NCBI GenBank assembly: GCA_944333055.1
Contig: CALVKT010000010.1
Coordinates: forward strand, 1 to 64,000
Source: an uncultured Clostridia bacterium
GTDB lineage: Bacteria > Bacillota > Clostridia > Christensenellales > Aristaeellaceae
Direction: 5' to 3'
DNA: 64,000 bases
This document shows, one piece after another, positions 8,175-16,971 of the stretch (position 1 is its first letter; the number at the start of each line of letters is the position of its first letter). The translations under genes were made by a program, and so were the position numbers. Below the pieces are notes generated by a model, which saw only the letters and a list, made by a program, of their open reading frames with translations, was not told the DNA's origin and searched no databases.

Positions 8175-10082
8175 ATGAAGATCCTGTTTGCCGCTTCCGA
8201 ATGCGTCCCCTTCATCAAGACTGGCGGCCTGGCCGACGTCGTGGGCGCGCTCTCCCCCGTGCTGCTTGAGAAGGGCGTAGACGTGCGCGTCATGCTCCCG
8301 CTCTACGCGTCCATCCCGGAGCAGTGGACCAGCCAGATGAAGACCGAATGTGAGTTTGAGGTCGAGCTCGGCTGGCGCAGACAGTACTGCGGCATCAAGT
8401 CGCTCGTCCATCAGGGCGTGACGTTCTACTTTGTGGACAACCAGTTCTACTTCGGCCGCTCCTACATCTACGGCCTGGGCGGCGACGAATACGAGCGCTT
8501 CGGCTTCTTCTGCCGCGCGGTCATCGACGCCATGGTGCACCTTGACTTCAGGCCCGATGTCGTCCACTGCCACGACTGGCAGACCGGCATGGTGCCCGCG
8601 CTGCTCAAGATCCAGTATGCGCACTTCCCCTTCTATCAGGACATGAAGACCGTCTACACCATCCACAACCTGCAATATCAGGGCGTCTTCCCGATCAAGG
8701 CCGTACAGGACACGCTGGGCCTGGGCGACAGCCTGTTCACCTCCGACAAGCTGGAGTGCTACGGCTGCGCCAACTTCATGAAAGCCGGCCTCGTCTACGC
8801 GGACGAGCTGACGACCGTCTCCCCCAGCTATGCCGACGAGATCCAGACCGCCTTCTACGGCGAGCGCCTGGACGGCCTGCTGCGCGCGCGCCGCGACCAG
8901 CTCTCCGGCATCCTCAACGGCATCGACGTCTATGTGTACAATGATACCGGCGCCACCAAGATCTACACGAACTTCGATCCGTATCACCTGGGCGGCAAGG
9001 AATACTGCAAGCAGGAGCTGCAAAAGGAGCTCGGCCTGAACGTGGACGCGAGCGCGCCGCTGGTGGGCATCATCTCCCGCCTCTCCAACCAGAAGGGGCT
9101 TGACCTGGTGGAGTGCGTCATCCGCGAGCTGATGGACACGGGCATCCAGCTCGTCGTGCTGGGCATGGGCGAGGCGAAGTACACCAACCTCTTCTCCTGG
9201 GCAGAGAGCGAGTATCCGGGCCGCCTGGCCGCGCGCTTTGCCATGAACCACCAGCTCGCCCACCGCATCTACGCCGGCGCGGACATGTTCCTCATGCCCA
9301 GCCAGTTTGAGCCGTGCGGCCTGTCGCAGATGATCGCGCTGCGCTACGGCGCGGTGCCCATCGTGCGCGAGACGGGCGGCCTGCGCGACACCGTGCTCTC
9401 CTACAACAAGTTCACCGACGAGGGCAACGGCTTCACCTTCTTCAACTACAACGCCCACGACATGCTCCACACCGTCCGCCGCGCCGTGCACTATTACACG
9501 AACAACCGCGAGGTCTGGTACAAGCTCATCGTGCGCGGCATGACCGGCGATTACAGCTGGTTCTCCTCCGCCGGGAAGTACATGGATCTCTACGAGCGCC
9601 TGATGCGCCCGGCCACCGACTTCACGCTCGCGCAGGAGGACGCGCCGGAGGCGGGCGGCGACCCTTTTGACGCACCCGCCATCGAGACGGCGGCCGAAGC
9701 GCCCGCCGAAGCCGCCGTGACCGAAGCGCCCGCGCCCAAGAAGCGCGCGCCCCGCAAAAAGGCCGAGCCCGTTGAGGCTGCCGTGACCGACGCCCCCGCA
9801 GCGCCCGCGCCCAAAAAGCGCGCGCCCCGCAAGAAGGCCGAGTCCGTTGAGGCCGTCGTGACCGGCGCCCCCGCAGTGCCCGCGCCCAGGAAGCGCGCGC
9901 CCCGCAAGAAGGCCGAGCCCGTTGAGGCCGCCGTGACCGACGCCCCCACAGAGCCCGCGCCCAGGAAGCGCGCGCCCCGCAAGAAAGCCGAGCCCGTTGA
10001 GGCCGCCGTGACCGACGCACCCGCAGAGCCCGCGCCCAGGAAGCGCGCGCCCCGCAAAAAGGCCGAGCCCAAGGCCGAGTAA
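8175..10082 (+). CDS. glgA: Glycogen synthase with long cationic tandem-repeat tail
   Basis: A GT5 enzyme that adds glucose from ADP-glucose to glycogen. The core (about residues 1-480) has the KTGGLADV ADP-glucose loop at 15-22, SRLSNQKG, and the EPCGLSQ retaining-GT block. Family members end near 475-480 residues, but this protein has 635. The extra part is an acidic Ala/Pro/Glu linker, then from residue 518 four full and one partial copy of a 25-residue unit rich in KKRAPRKKAE. No membrane segment or enzyme motif is visible in the tail, which should be disordered and basic. AAGGAGG precedes the ATG, next to a TTGCAAG direct repeat. Confidence 0.95.
   Translation: MKILFAASECVPFIKTGGLADVVGALSPVLLEKGVDVRVMLPLYASIPEQWTSQMKTECEFEVELGWRRQYCGIKSLVHQGVTFYFVDNQFYFGRSYIYGLGGDEYERFGFFCRAVIDAMVHLDFRPDVVHCHDWQTGMVPALLKIQYAHFPFYQDMKTVYTIHNLQYQGVFPIKAVQDTLGLGDSLFTSDKLECYGCANFMKAGLVYADELTTVSPSYADEIQTAFYGERLDGLLRARRDQLSGILNGIDVYVYNDTGATKIYTNFDPYHLGGKEYCKQELQKELGLNVDASAPLVGIISRLSNQKGLDLVECVIRELMDTGIQLVVLGMGEAKYTNLFSWAESEYPGRLAARFAMNHQLAHRIYAGADMFLMPSQFEPCGLSQMIALRYGAVPIVRETGGLRDTVLSYNKFTDEGNGFTFFNYNAHDMLHTVRRAVHYYTNNREVWYKLIVRGMTGDYSWFSSAGKYMDLYERLMRPATDFTLAQEDAPEAGGDPFDAPAIETAAEAPAEAAVTEAPAPKKRAPRKKAEPVEAAVTDAPAAPAPKKRAPRKKAESVEAVVTGAPAVPAPRKRAPRKKAEPVEAAVTDAPTEPAPRKRAPRKKAEPVEAAVTDAPAEPAPRKRAPRKKAEPKAE
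9726..10079 (+). repeat. 75-bp in-frame tandem repeat in glgA
   Basis: Four full copies and one 54-bp copy of a 75-bp unit, in frame with glgA. Copies differ at few positions (AAG/AGG Lys-Arg changes, one GCC to TCC-type change), so the array looks recent or homogenised. Each 25-residue unit contains KKRAPRKKAE followed by an acidic PVEAAVTDAP segment. Confidence 0.95.
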
Positions 10083-10115
10083 CGCGCCCGTTTTCCCCTC
10101 CTTTTTAGCACCTGT

Positions 10116-10141
10116 CCCCGCCCGCGTCCGCGCGGGCGGGG
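10116..10141 (+). terminator. Terminator-like hairpin after glgA
   Basis: A perfect 11-bp all-GC stem (CCCCGCCCGCG and its complement) with a TCCG loop, 33 bp after the glgA stop. The following U tract is poor (one TTTT 7 nt later), so termination may be partial. Confidence 0.6.
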
Positions 10142-10178
10142 CAACGTGTTTTCATCTTCGTTCTATCACGAGGTACAT

Positions 10179-11960
10179 ATGGTTTTGATTCGCAAACACG
10201 CTTCCGTGCTGGCGCTGCTTGCCGCGCTGCTCGGCCTTTTCGCCGCGCCGTATCTCGTGCCGGAGAATCCGGACAGCGCGGTCTTCCGCAGCGGCTCGCT
10301 GGGCGCGCTGCTCGTGCTCGCCTGTGCGTTCCCGCTGCAGCAGGCCTTCTCCAAGGCGGACAGGCGCACGCTGATCGCCTCCGCCTGTTTCGGCCTGCTG
10401 CTGGGCTGCGCGCTGAGCCTGGGCGCGGAGCTGCGCCACTACGAGGGCCTGCTCCCCGGCATGGGCAGCATGCTCCGCCGCATGGCCGTCCCCGTCATGG
10501 TCACGCCGCTGCTGGGCGGCCTCGCCGCGCGCTGCATGCTGCTGTGCCGCCCGGACGCGCCGCGCCGCACGCTGCGCCTGCCCATGTGGGGCTATATGCT
10601 CATCCTGCTCCTGTGCTGGCTGCCGCTGCTCATCGCCTTTTACCCCGGCATGCTCAACTACGACCTGAACACGGAGTACAGGCAGTGGTTCTACGGCGAG
10701 TGGGATGACCGGCATCCGCTGCTCTACATCGCCATCTGCTATGCGTTTTACGCGCTGGGCCGCCTCGCCGGTCAGCCGGAGCTGGCGCTCTTCGCCGTGA
10801 CCGTCCTGCGCATGGTCGCCTTCGCCGCGGCACTCGCCTACGGCTGCGTCTTTGTGCAGCGCCGCCGCGCGCCGGCCTGGGCGCTCGCGCTGCTGACCGC
10901 GCTGTTCGCGTTTCTGCCGGTCTTCTCGGTGATGTCCGTGTCCTCCGCGAAGGACACGCCGTTCTCCGCCGCGCTGTTCGTGCTCTCGCTGCTGTGCTGG
11001 GAGGCGCTCGAAGACCCGGAAACCTTCTTTTCCAGCCGCAAAAAGCGCGCCATCTTCCTGCTGATGGTCGTCTTCACCTATCACATGCGCAAAAACGGCG
11101 TCATCGCCCTCCTGATGCTGGCGCTGCTCGTCGCCGCCGTGCACGGCTTTCGCAAGCGGGCGCTCTGCCTGTGCGCCGTCAGCATCGGCGCGACACTGCT
11201 TGTCAACGCCGTCATCTATGCGGCATTCCAGCCGTTTGCCGCGCCGTCCTTCCAGTTCTACAGCGTGCCGGCCCAGCAGCTCGTGCGCGCCTACAACCTG
11301 GGCGACATGACCGAGGCGGAGAAGGAGAAGCTGCGCAGCTGGTACGTGGACGACGACTGGGGCCTGCGCCTGTATCCGCATCTGGCGGATGCCGCCAAGG
11401 GCTATCTGGATCAGGAGAAGCTCACGGAAGATCCCGGCGCGTTCATGGACCTCTGGGCGCGCGTGGGCCAGAAGAACAGGCGCATCTACGCCGAGGCGTT
11501 CCTGCTGCTGAACATCGGCTCGTGGTATCCGGACGACCTGAGCCATTCGCGCGTCTACCGCGACAGCTCCGGGCTGCTCAAGGGATACCTGCAAACGGAC
11601 GAGTACACGTTTGAGGAGTACGGCGTGGAGATCGCCGATCCGCTGCCCGCCGTGCGCGCATTCGTCAACAGGATCTGCCGGTTCAACGAGTACCAGAAGT
11701 ACCCCGTCATCACCGTGCTGCTGTGCACGGCGACGCCGCTCTGGGTGATCCTCTTCGCCTGCGCGCTGCTCATCGCCCGGAAAAAGACGCGCATGATCCT
11801 CAGCACATCCGGCGTGCTGGCCGTGTGGGCCTCGTATCTGTTCGGCCCGTGCACGCTCACGCGCTACATGCTGCCGCTGTTCTGCCTGGCGCCGGTGCTG
11901 CTCATCCTCGCCTTCTGCGCCCCGCAGGAAAGCATGCCGTGCACGCGCACGCAGGCGTGA
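10179..11960 (+). CDS. Polytopic membrane protein, DUF6020/GT-C-like
   Basis: An integral membrane protein of 593 residues with about 12 hydrophobic helices and a soluble stretch near residues 365-490. The segment IAFYPGMLNYDLNTEYRQW followed by DRHPLLY resembles the conserved extracytoplasmic loop of DUF6020-type proteins, a GT-C-like fold thought to use lipid-linked sugars. That link is inference. The ATG at 10179 has GAGG 5 nt upstream and is preferred to the upstream frame start. It follows the glgA hairpin with no obvious own promoter. A second, unrelated-looking polytopic protein of similar size lies at 40458-42284. Confidence 0.75.
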   Translation: MVLIRKHASVLALLAALLGLFAAPYLVPENPDSAVFRSGSLGALLVLACAFPLQQAFSKADRRTLIASACFGLLLGCALSLGAELRHYEGLLPGMGSMLRRMAVPVMVTPLLGGLAARCMLLCRPDAPRRTLRLPMWGYMLILLLCWLPLLIAFYPGMLNYDLNTEYRQWFYGEWDDRHPLLYIAICYAFYALGRLAGQPELALFAVTVLRMVAFAAALAYGCVFVQRRRAPAWALALLTALFAFLPVFSVMSVSSAKDTPFSAALFVLSLLCWEALEDPETFFSSRKKRAIFLLMVVFTYHMRKNGVIALLMLALLVAAVHGFRKRALCLCAVSIGATLLVNAVIYAAFQPFAAPSFQFYSVPAQQLVRAYNLGDMTEAEKEKLRSWYVDDDWGLRLYPHLADAAKGYLDQEKLTEDPGAFMDLWARVGQKNRRIYAEAFLLLNIGSWYPDDLSHSRVYRDSSGLLKGYLQTDEYTFEEYGVEIADPLPAVRAFVNRICRFNEYQKYPVITVLLCTATPLWVILFACALLIARKKTRMILSTSGVLAVWASYLFGPCTLTRYMLPLFCLAPVLLILAFCAPQESMPCTRTQA

Positions 11961-12017
11961 CGTGCGCCACGCCCAGCCGCTGCGACGGCAGGACTTTGCC
12001 GAACTCGCTTTCGCCGG

Positions 12018-12046
12018 TTGACAAACCGGCGATTTTTCTTTATACT
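12018..12046 (+). promoter_or_regulatory. Consensus sigma-A promoter for the amidohydrolase gene
   Basis: Perfect TTGACA (12018-12023), 17-bp spacer, TATACT (12041-12046), about 25 bp before the ribosome-binding site. Confidence 0.85.
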
Positions 12047-12077
12047 GGCGCACAAACACACCATGAGGGGTGAGCGT

Positions 12078-13520
12078 ATGGAATTTGAAGCGATCAAGCA
12101 GGCCGTCTGCGCGAGCGTCGAGGCGCACGCGCAGGCCTATACCCACGCCAGCGACGCCATCTGGGATCATCCGGAGGTCAACTTCCACGAGGACATCTCC
12201 GCCGAAGTCATCCGCGGGCTGCTGCGCGAGCACGGGTTTTCGATCACCGACGAGCTGGGCGGCATGCCCAACGCGTTTCGCGCGCAATACGGCAGCGGCA
12301 AGCCGGTGCTCGCCTTCCTGGGCGAGTTCGACGCGCTCAGCGGCATGAGCCAGAAGGCGGGCTGCGCCGCGAAGGAGCCGCTCGTTCCGGGCGGCGCGGG
12401 CCACGGCTGCGGCCACAACCTGCTGGGCGTGGGCGCGCTCGCCGCCGCCGTCGCCGTCAAGGAGATGATCGAAAGCGGCGCGCTGGCCGGCACGGTCGTC
12501 TACTTCGGCACGCCCGCCGAGGAGACCGGCAGCGCCAAGGCGTTTCTCGCGCGCGACGGCTTCTTCGACGGCATCGACGCCATGCTGACCTGGCACCCCT
12601 GGGACTACACCGGCATCTGGCCCGGCGGCTCGCTGGCCAATGTCAAGATGATCTTCCGCTTCCGCGGGCGCAGCGCGCACGCGGCGGGCAGCCCGGAGCT
12701 GGGGCGCAGCGCGCTGGACGCGCTGGAGCTGATGAACGTGGGCGTGCAGTTCCTGCGCGAGCATGTGCCGGAGGACACGCGCATCCACTACGCCATCACC
12801 GACGCGGGCGGCGCGTCGCCCAACGTCGTGCAGGCGAGCGCGGAGGCGGTCTATCTGGTGCGCTCCCCGCGGCTTGCCGATCTGCAGCAGATCCGCGAGC
12901 GCGTGATCGACTGCGCGCGCGGCGCGGCCATCATGACCGGCACGACGATGGAGATGGAATTCGTCAAGGGCTGCTCCAACATCCTGCCCAACACGGCGAT
13001 GGAGGAGGCGCTCGTGCGCGTGATGCACGCGCTGGGCGCGCCGCAGTACACCGAGGCAGACCGCGCGCTGGCCGCCGCGCTGCACGAGACGCTCGAATCC
13101 CCGGAGAAGACGCTCTCGCGCATCACCCGGTTTTGCTCCGCCAAGGCGCGCGCCGAGGTGCTGGCCCACCAGGGCGAGCCGATCTACGCGTTCATCGCGC
13201 CGCACACGCCGACCGACTCCCCGCTGATCACCGTCTCCACCGACGCGGGCGATGCGAGCTGGTGCGCGCCCACCAGCCAGATCTCCGTGGCCGCCTGGCC
13301 CGCCGACACCCCCGCACACACCTGGCAGGCCGTCACCGTGGGCAAGAGCCATCTGGCGCACACGGCCATGCTCTACGCCGGCAAGGCGCTGGGCATCACC
13401 GGCGCGCTGCTGCTTGCCGATGACGCGCTGCTTGCCGCCGCCAAGGCGGAATACGCCGCGCGCACCGCCGCCTCGCCCTACGCCTGCCCGATCCCCAAGG
13501 ACGTGCGCCCCGCATACTGA
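12078..13520 (+). CDS. M20-family amidohydrolase, AbgB-like
   Basis: A cytoplasmic metal-dependent amidohydrolase related to p-aminobenzoyl-glutamate hydrolase subunit AbgB and to indole-acetyl-amino-acid hydrolases. The 480 residues show LGEFDAL, GGAGHGCGHNLLG (metal His/Cys), PAEETGSAK (catalytic Glu) and the bacterial exopeptidase dimerisation domain with GRSAHAAGSPELGRSALDA. The ATG follows GAGGGGTGAGCGT. It is a single gene with its own strong promoter, ending at the ARG boxes. The substrate is not certain: AbgB normally pairs with AbgA, which is absent here. Confidence 0.85.
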   Translation: MEFEAIKQAVCASVEAHAQAYTHASDAIWDHPEVNFHEDISAEVIRGLLREHGFSITDELGGMPNAFRAQYGSGKPVLAFLGEFDALSGMSQKAGCAAKEPLVPGGAGHGCGHNLLGVGALAAAVAVKEMIESGALAGTVVYFGTPAEETGSAKAFLARDGFFDGIDAMLTWHPWDYTGIWPGGSLANVKMIFRFRGRSAHAAGSPELGRSALDALELMNVGVQFLREHVPEDTRIHYAITDAGGASPNVVQASAEAVYLVRSPRLADLQQIRERVIDCARGAAIMTGTTMEMEFVKGCSNILPNTAMEEALVRVMHALGAPQYTEADRALAAALHETLESPEKTLSRITRFCSAKARAEVLAHQGEPIYAFIAPHTPTDSPLITVSTDAGDASWCAPTSQISVAAWPADTPAHTWQAVTVGKSHLAHTAMLYAGKALGITGALLLADDALLAAAKAEYAARTAASPYACPIPKDVRPAY

Positions 13521-13560
13521 TTTGTATTTTTATTCAAAAGTTATTGCATAAATAATCAGT
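13521..13560 (+). promoter_or_regulatory. Two tandem ARG boxes (ArgR/AhrC operator)
   Basis: Box 1, TTTGTATTTTTATTCAAA (13521-13538), fits the ARG consensus tnTGnATwwwwATnCAna at every fixed position. Box 2, ATTGCATAAATAATCAGT (13543-13560), fits with one core mismatch. They are 4 bp apart, as expected for hexameric ArgR. Box 2 covers the -35 of the argB promoter, so bound ArgR-arginine should repress argBCD. Confidence 0.85.
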
Positions 13561-13573
13561 TCTGTGGTATAAT
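13544..13573 (+). promoter_or_regulatory. Sigma-A promoter for argBCD
   Basis: TTGCAT (13544-13549), 18-bp spacer, TATAAT (13568-13573); the -35 lies within ARG box 2. Confidence 0.8.
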
Positions 13574-13611
13574 CGTGGGCGCATATCACCGCCAGAAAGA
13601 AGGAATACGCC

Positions 13612-14532
13612 ATGACGCAACATCCGGTCGGCGAACCGCTCGACACGGGCTTCATCAACAAAGCGAACATCCTCATCGAAGCGCTGCCCTACATCCAGCG
13701 CCTGTGGGGCAAGACCGTCGTCATCAAGTACGGCGGCAACGCCATGAAGAACGACATGCTGACGCAGAAGATTCTGGAGGACGTGACGCTGCTCAAGTAC
13801 GTGGGCATCAACCCGATCCTCGTGCACGGCGGCGGCCCGGAGATCAACGCGATGCTCGGCCGCGTCGGCGTGGAGAGCTGCTTTCACAACGGCCTGCGCA
13901 TCACCGACGATGCGACGATGGACATCGTGCAGATGGTGCTGGCCGGCAAGCTCAACAAGAACATCGCCGCCCACATCGGAAAGCTTGGCGGCAAGGCGAT
14001 CGGCCTGTGCGGCAAGGATGCCGGGCTGATCCGCGTGAAGAAGAAGCCGCCGCTTGCCGACGGCGTGGATCTGGGCCGCGTGGGCGACATCGTGAGCATC
14101 AACGCGAAGCTGCTCCAGTCGTTGTGCGCGGACGAGTACATCCCGGTCATCTCCTCCGTCGGCACGGACGACAACGGCGATTCCTACAACATCAACGCGG
14201 ATACCGCCGCCTCCGCCGTGGCGACCGCGCTCAAGGCGGAAAAGCTGATCTTCCTGACGGACATCGACGGCGTGCGCAGCGATCCGGACGATCCGTCCTC
14301 GCTCTTCGCCGTGCTCACCACCGATCAGGCCATGGCCCTCATCGCCGACGGCACGATCGGCGGCGGCATGATCCCCAAGGTGACGGCCTGCGTGGAGGCC
14401 ATTGAAAAGGGCGTGCACCGCGTGCACATCATCAACGGCACGATCCCCCACCCGATCATCCTGGAGATCTTTACGGACAAGGGCATCGGCACAATGTTTG
14501 AAAAGGCGCCCCACGCGGGCAAGGAGGTCTGA
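13612..14532 (+). CDS. argB: Acetylglutamate kinase
   Basis: Phosphorylates N-acetyl-L-glutamate, second step of arginine synthesis. The 306-residue amino acid kinase fold shows VVIKYGGNAMK (phosphate lysine), LVHGGGPEINAML, and FLTDIDGV. An N-terminal extension of about 25 residues before the first strand is the type often seen in arginine-inhibited hexameric ArgB, so feedback control by arginine is plausible. First gene of argB-argC-argD, 38 bp after the promoter -10, with an AAGGA ribosome-binding site. argJ, argF and argG are not in the window. Confidence 0.95.
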   Translation: MTQHPVGEPLDTGFINKANILIEALPYIQRLWGKTVVIKYGGNAMKNDMLTQKILEDVTLLKYVGINPILVHGGGPEINAMLGRVGVESCFHNGLRITDDATMDIVQMVLAGKLNKNIAAHIGKLGGKAIGLCGKDAGLIRVKKKPPLADGVDLGRVGDIVSINAKLLQSLCADEYIPVISSVGTDDNGDSYNINADTAASAVATALKAEKLIFLTDIDGVRSDPDDPSSLFAVLTTDQAMALIADGTIGGGMIPKVTACVEAIEKGVHRVHIINGTIPHPIILEIFTDKGIGTMFEKAPHAGKEV

Positions 14533-14534
14533 AC

Positions 14535-15473
14535 ATGGCAAAGCCCAAGGTATACATCGACGGCCAGGAGGGCACGACCGGCCTGCGCATCTTCGAGCGC
14601 TTCGCCGGGCGCGACGACATCGAAGTCCTCACCATCGACCCGGCGCTGCGCAAGGACACAAGCGAGCGCAAGCGCCTGATCAACGCGTCGGACATCACGT
14701 TCCTGTGCCTGCCGGATGCGGCGGCGAAAGAGGCCGTCTCGCTGGTGGAGGATGACCGCGTGCGCATCATCGACGCCTCCACCGCGCACAGAACGGCCGA
14801 CGGCTGGGCCTACGGCTTCCCGGAGCTCTCCGGCGCGCACCGCGCCGCCATCGCAAGCGGCACGCGCATCGCCAATCCCGGCTGCCACGCGACCGGCTTC
14901 GTTTCCCTCGTCTATCCGCTGATCGCCGCGGGCATCCTGAGCAAAGACGCCGTCGTGCCCTGCTTCTCGCTGACGGGCTACAGCGGCGGCGGCAAGAAGA
15001 TGATCGCCCAATACGGTGAAGCCGGGCGCGACGCGGCGCTTGACAGCCCGCGCATCTACGGCCTTACCCACCGGCACAAGCACCTGCCGGAGATGCAGAA
15101 GGTCTGCGGGCTGTCGCACGCGCCGCTCTTCAGCCCCATCGTGGCGGATTACTACGCGGGCATGCTGGTCAGCGTGCCATTTTCCGCCGATCAGCTTTCG
15201 GGCATCTCGTCCCCGGCGCAGCTGCGCGCGTGCTACGCGGACGCCTACGCCGGGCAGAAGATGATCCGCCTCACGGACGAGCCGCAGGACGGCTTCCTCG
15301 CCGCCAACGGCTGCGCAGGCTGGGACGGGCTGGAGATCTTCGTCACCGGCAACGAGGAGCGCATGATGGCCTGCGCCCGCTTTGACAACCTGGGCAAGGG
15401 CGCGTCCGGCGCGGCGGTGCAGTCCATGAACATCCTGCTCGGCTGCGACGAAGCCAGGGGGCTTAATCTGTAA
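14535..15473 (+). CDS. argC: N-acetyl-gamma-glutamyl-phosphate reductase (short type)
   Basis: NADPH-dependent reduction of acetylglutamyl phosphate to the semialdehyde, third step of arginine synthesis. The catalytic cysteine is in IANPGCHATGF and the nucleotide loop in DGQEGTTGLRI. The 312 residues belong to the shorter ArgC type found in enteric and some Clostridia genomes rather than the 345-residue B. subtilis type. It starts 2 bp after argB behind AAGGAGGT. Confidence 0.93.
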   Translation: MAKPKVYIDGQEGTTGLRIFERFAGRDDIEVLTIDPALRKDTSERKRLINASDITFLCLPDAAAKEAVSLVEDDRVRIIDASTAHRTADGWAYGFPELSGAHRAAIASGTRIANPGCHATGFVSLVYPLIAAGILSKDAVVPCFSLTGYSGGGKKMIAQYGEAGRDAALDSPRIYGLTHRHKHLPEMQKVCGLSHAPLFSPIVADYYAGMLVSVPFSADQLSGISSPAQLRACYADAYAGQKMIRLTDEPQDGFLAANGCAGWDGLEIFVTGNEERMMACARFDNLGKGASGAAVQSMNILLGCDEARGLNL

Positions 15474-15490
15474 GCATCGGAGGTCTTTGC

Positions 15491-16681
15491 ATGCAACTTT
15501 CCGACATTCAGGCGCTGGACAGCCGGCATTTCCTGCCGGTCTTCGGCGAGCGCACGCCGGTGTGCTTCGTGCGCGGCGAGGGCTGCACGCTCTACGATCA
15601 GGACGGCAGGGCCTACACCGACCTGTTCGCGGGCATCGCCGTCAACGCGCTGGGCTACAACCACCCCGCCGTCACCGGCGCGCTCGTCGCGCAGGCGCAG
15701 ACGGGCGTGCTGCACACGTCCAACCTCTACTACGTCGAGCCGCAGGCTCAGCTGGCCGCGCTGCTGTGTGCGCACACGTTCGCCGACCGCGTCTTCTTCG
15801 CCAACTCCGGCGCGGAGGCCAACGAGGGCGCGCTCAAGCTGGCCTGCAAGTACTTCTACGCGCAGGGCAGCAAGCGTCACAAGATCGTCTCCGCCTGCGA
15901 GTCCTTTCACGGCCGCACGCTGGCGACGGTCGCGGCGACCGGCCACGACTACTACCAGAAGCCCTTCCGCGCGCTGCTGCCGCAGGGCTTCACGCAGGTG
16001 GCCTATAACGACCTCCATGCGCTCAAGGCCGCCATCGACGAGGAGACGGCCGCCGTGCTGCTGGAGCCCATGCAGGGCGAGGGCGGCGTCACACCCGCCG
16101 ACCCGGCGTATTTGAAGGCCGTGCGCGCGCTGTGCGACGAGCAGGGCATCCTGCTCATCCTCGACGAAGTGCAGACCGGCGTCTGCCGCACCGGCTCGCT
16201 CTACTGCCACGAGCAGTACGGCATCACGCCGGACATCATGACCAGCGCCAAGGGGCTGGGCTGCGGCTTTCCCATCGGCGCGGTGCTCACCACCGAAAAG
16301 GTCGCGGAGAAGATCGCCAGGGGCGACCACGGCTCCACGTTCGGCGGCAATACGCTCGCCTGCGCCGTCTCCCTCTCCGCGATGCGCTACATGATCGAGC
16401 ACGACTTCTCCGCCGCCGCCAGAGAGAAGGGCGCGTACCTGATGCGCGCGCTCAGGCAGATTCAAAGCGGCGCGATCGAGGAGGTGCGCGGCATGGGCCT
16501 GCTCATCGGCGTGCAGCTCAAGGCGGATCGCCCGGCGGGCGGCGTCGCGCGCGGGTTGCTCGATCGCGGCTTTGTCGCGGGCACGGCTTCCGGCAATGTG
16601 CTGCGCCTCGCGCCGCCGCTGATCATCTCCCAGGCGGAGATGGACGCCTTCGCGGCCGCCCTCGCGCAGGAGCTCTCCTGA
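15491..16681 (+). CDS. argD: Acetylornithine aminotransferase
   Basis: PLP-dependent transfer of an amino group from glutamate to N-acetylglutamate semialdehyde. The 396-residue class III aminotransferase shows NSGAEANEGALKLA, SFHGRT, LILDEVQTGVCRTG (PLP Asp) and the lysine in TSAKGLGCG. The same enzyme may serve lysine synthesis. It starts 17 bp after argC with GGAGGT upstream and ends the ARG-box operon; a strong hairpin follows 70 bp later. Confidence 0.93.
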   Translation: MQLSDIQALDSRHFLPVFGERTPVCFVRGEGCTLYDQDGRAYTDLFAGIAVNALGYNHPAVTGALVAQAQTGVLHTSNLYYVEPQAQLAALLCAHTFADRVFFANSGAEANEGALKLACKYFYAQGSKRHKIVSACESFHGRTLATVAATGHDYYQKPFRALLPQGFTQVAYNDLHALKAAIDEETAAVLLEPMQGEGGVTPADPAYLKAVRALCDEQGILLILDEVQTGVCRTGSLYCHEQYGITPDIMTSAKGLGCGFPIGAVLTTEKVAEKIARGDHGSTFGGNTLACAVSLSAMRYMIEHDFSAAAREKGAYLMRALRQIQSGAIEEVRGMGLLIGVQLKADRPAGGVARGLLDRGFVAGTASGNVLRLAPPLIISQAEMDAFAAALAQELS

Positions 16682-16750
16682 ACCCGGCGGTCCAGGCGCC
16701 AACGCGCGGTTCACGCCGTGCCGCGCCCGCTTCGCTCCCTCCCAAACACA

Positions 16751-16793
16751 CACAAACGCCATGCCGCGCGATCCGCGCGGCATGGCGTTTGTG
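16751..16793. terminator. Bidirectional terminator between argD and the lipoprotein gene
   Basis: A perfect 19-bp stem with a 5-nt GATCC loop; outer pairs are ACAAA/TTTGT so both strands end in U-rich RNA. It lies between convergent genes. Its AAACGCCATGCCGCG arm recurs in the hairpin at 22502-22538. Confidence 0.85.
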
Positions 16794-16879
16794 TTTGCCG
16801 TTTTCCGCTGTGCATGTATCCGTGAAGCAGGGGCGGCGGAATCGCAATGCTCGCCTCCGGCTCCTCTGCCATTCTCGCC

Positions 16880-16965
16880 GCATGCGCTGCGCGCACGGGA
16901 AGCGCTGGGCTGCCGTCCAAACGAGGCATTGTCCCCGAACCCCTTGTTCGCTTCACGCGCTCCCA
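16880..16965 (+). repeat. Dispersed intergenic repeat, short form (copy B1)
   Basis: Contains TGCGCTGCGCGCACGGGAA, GGGCTGCCGTCC, a CCCCGAACCCC segment and TTCGCTTCACGC, matching the minus strand of 55480-55570 block for block. Confidence 0.6.
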
Positions 16966-16971
16966 GTCGCC

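Noticed and set aside
9726-10079. CRISPR array
   Set aside because: The 75-bp units are contiguous, in frame and without unique spacers; they encode the GlgA tail.
10152-13361. A 1069-codon minus-strand frame opposite the membrane protein and amidohydrolase genes
   Set aside because: Same reason: antisense shadow with Arg/Gln/Ala-rich nonsense composition over well-supported plus-strand genes and their promoter.
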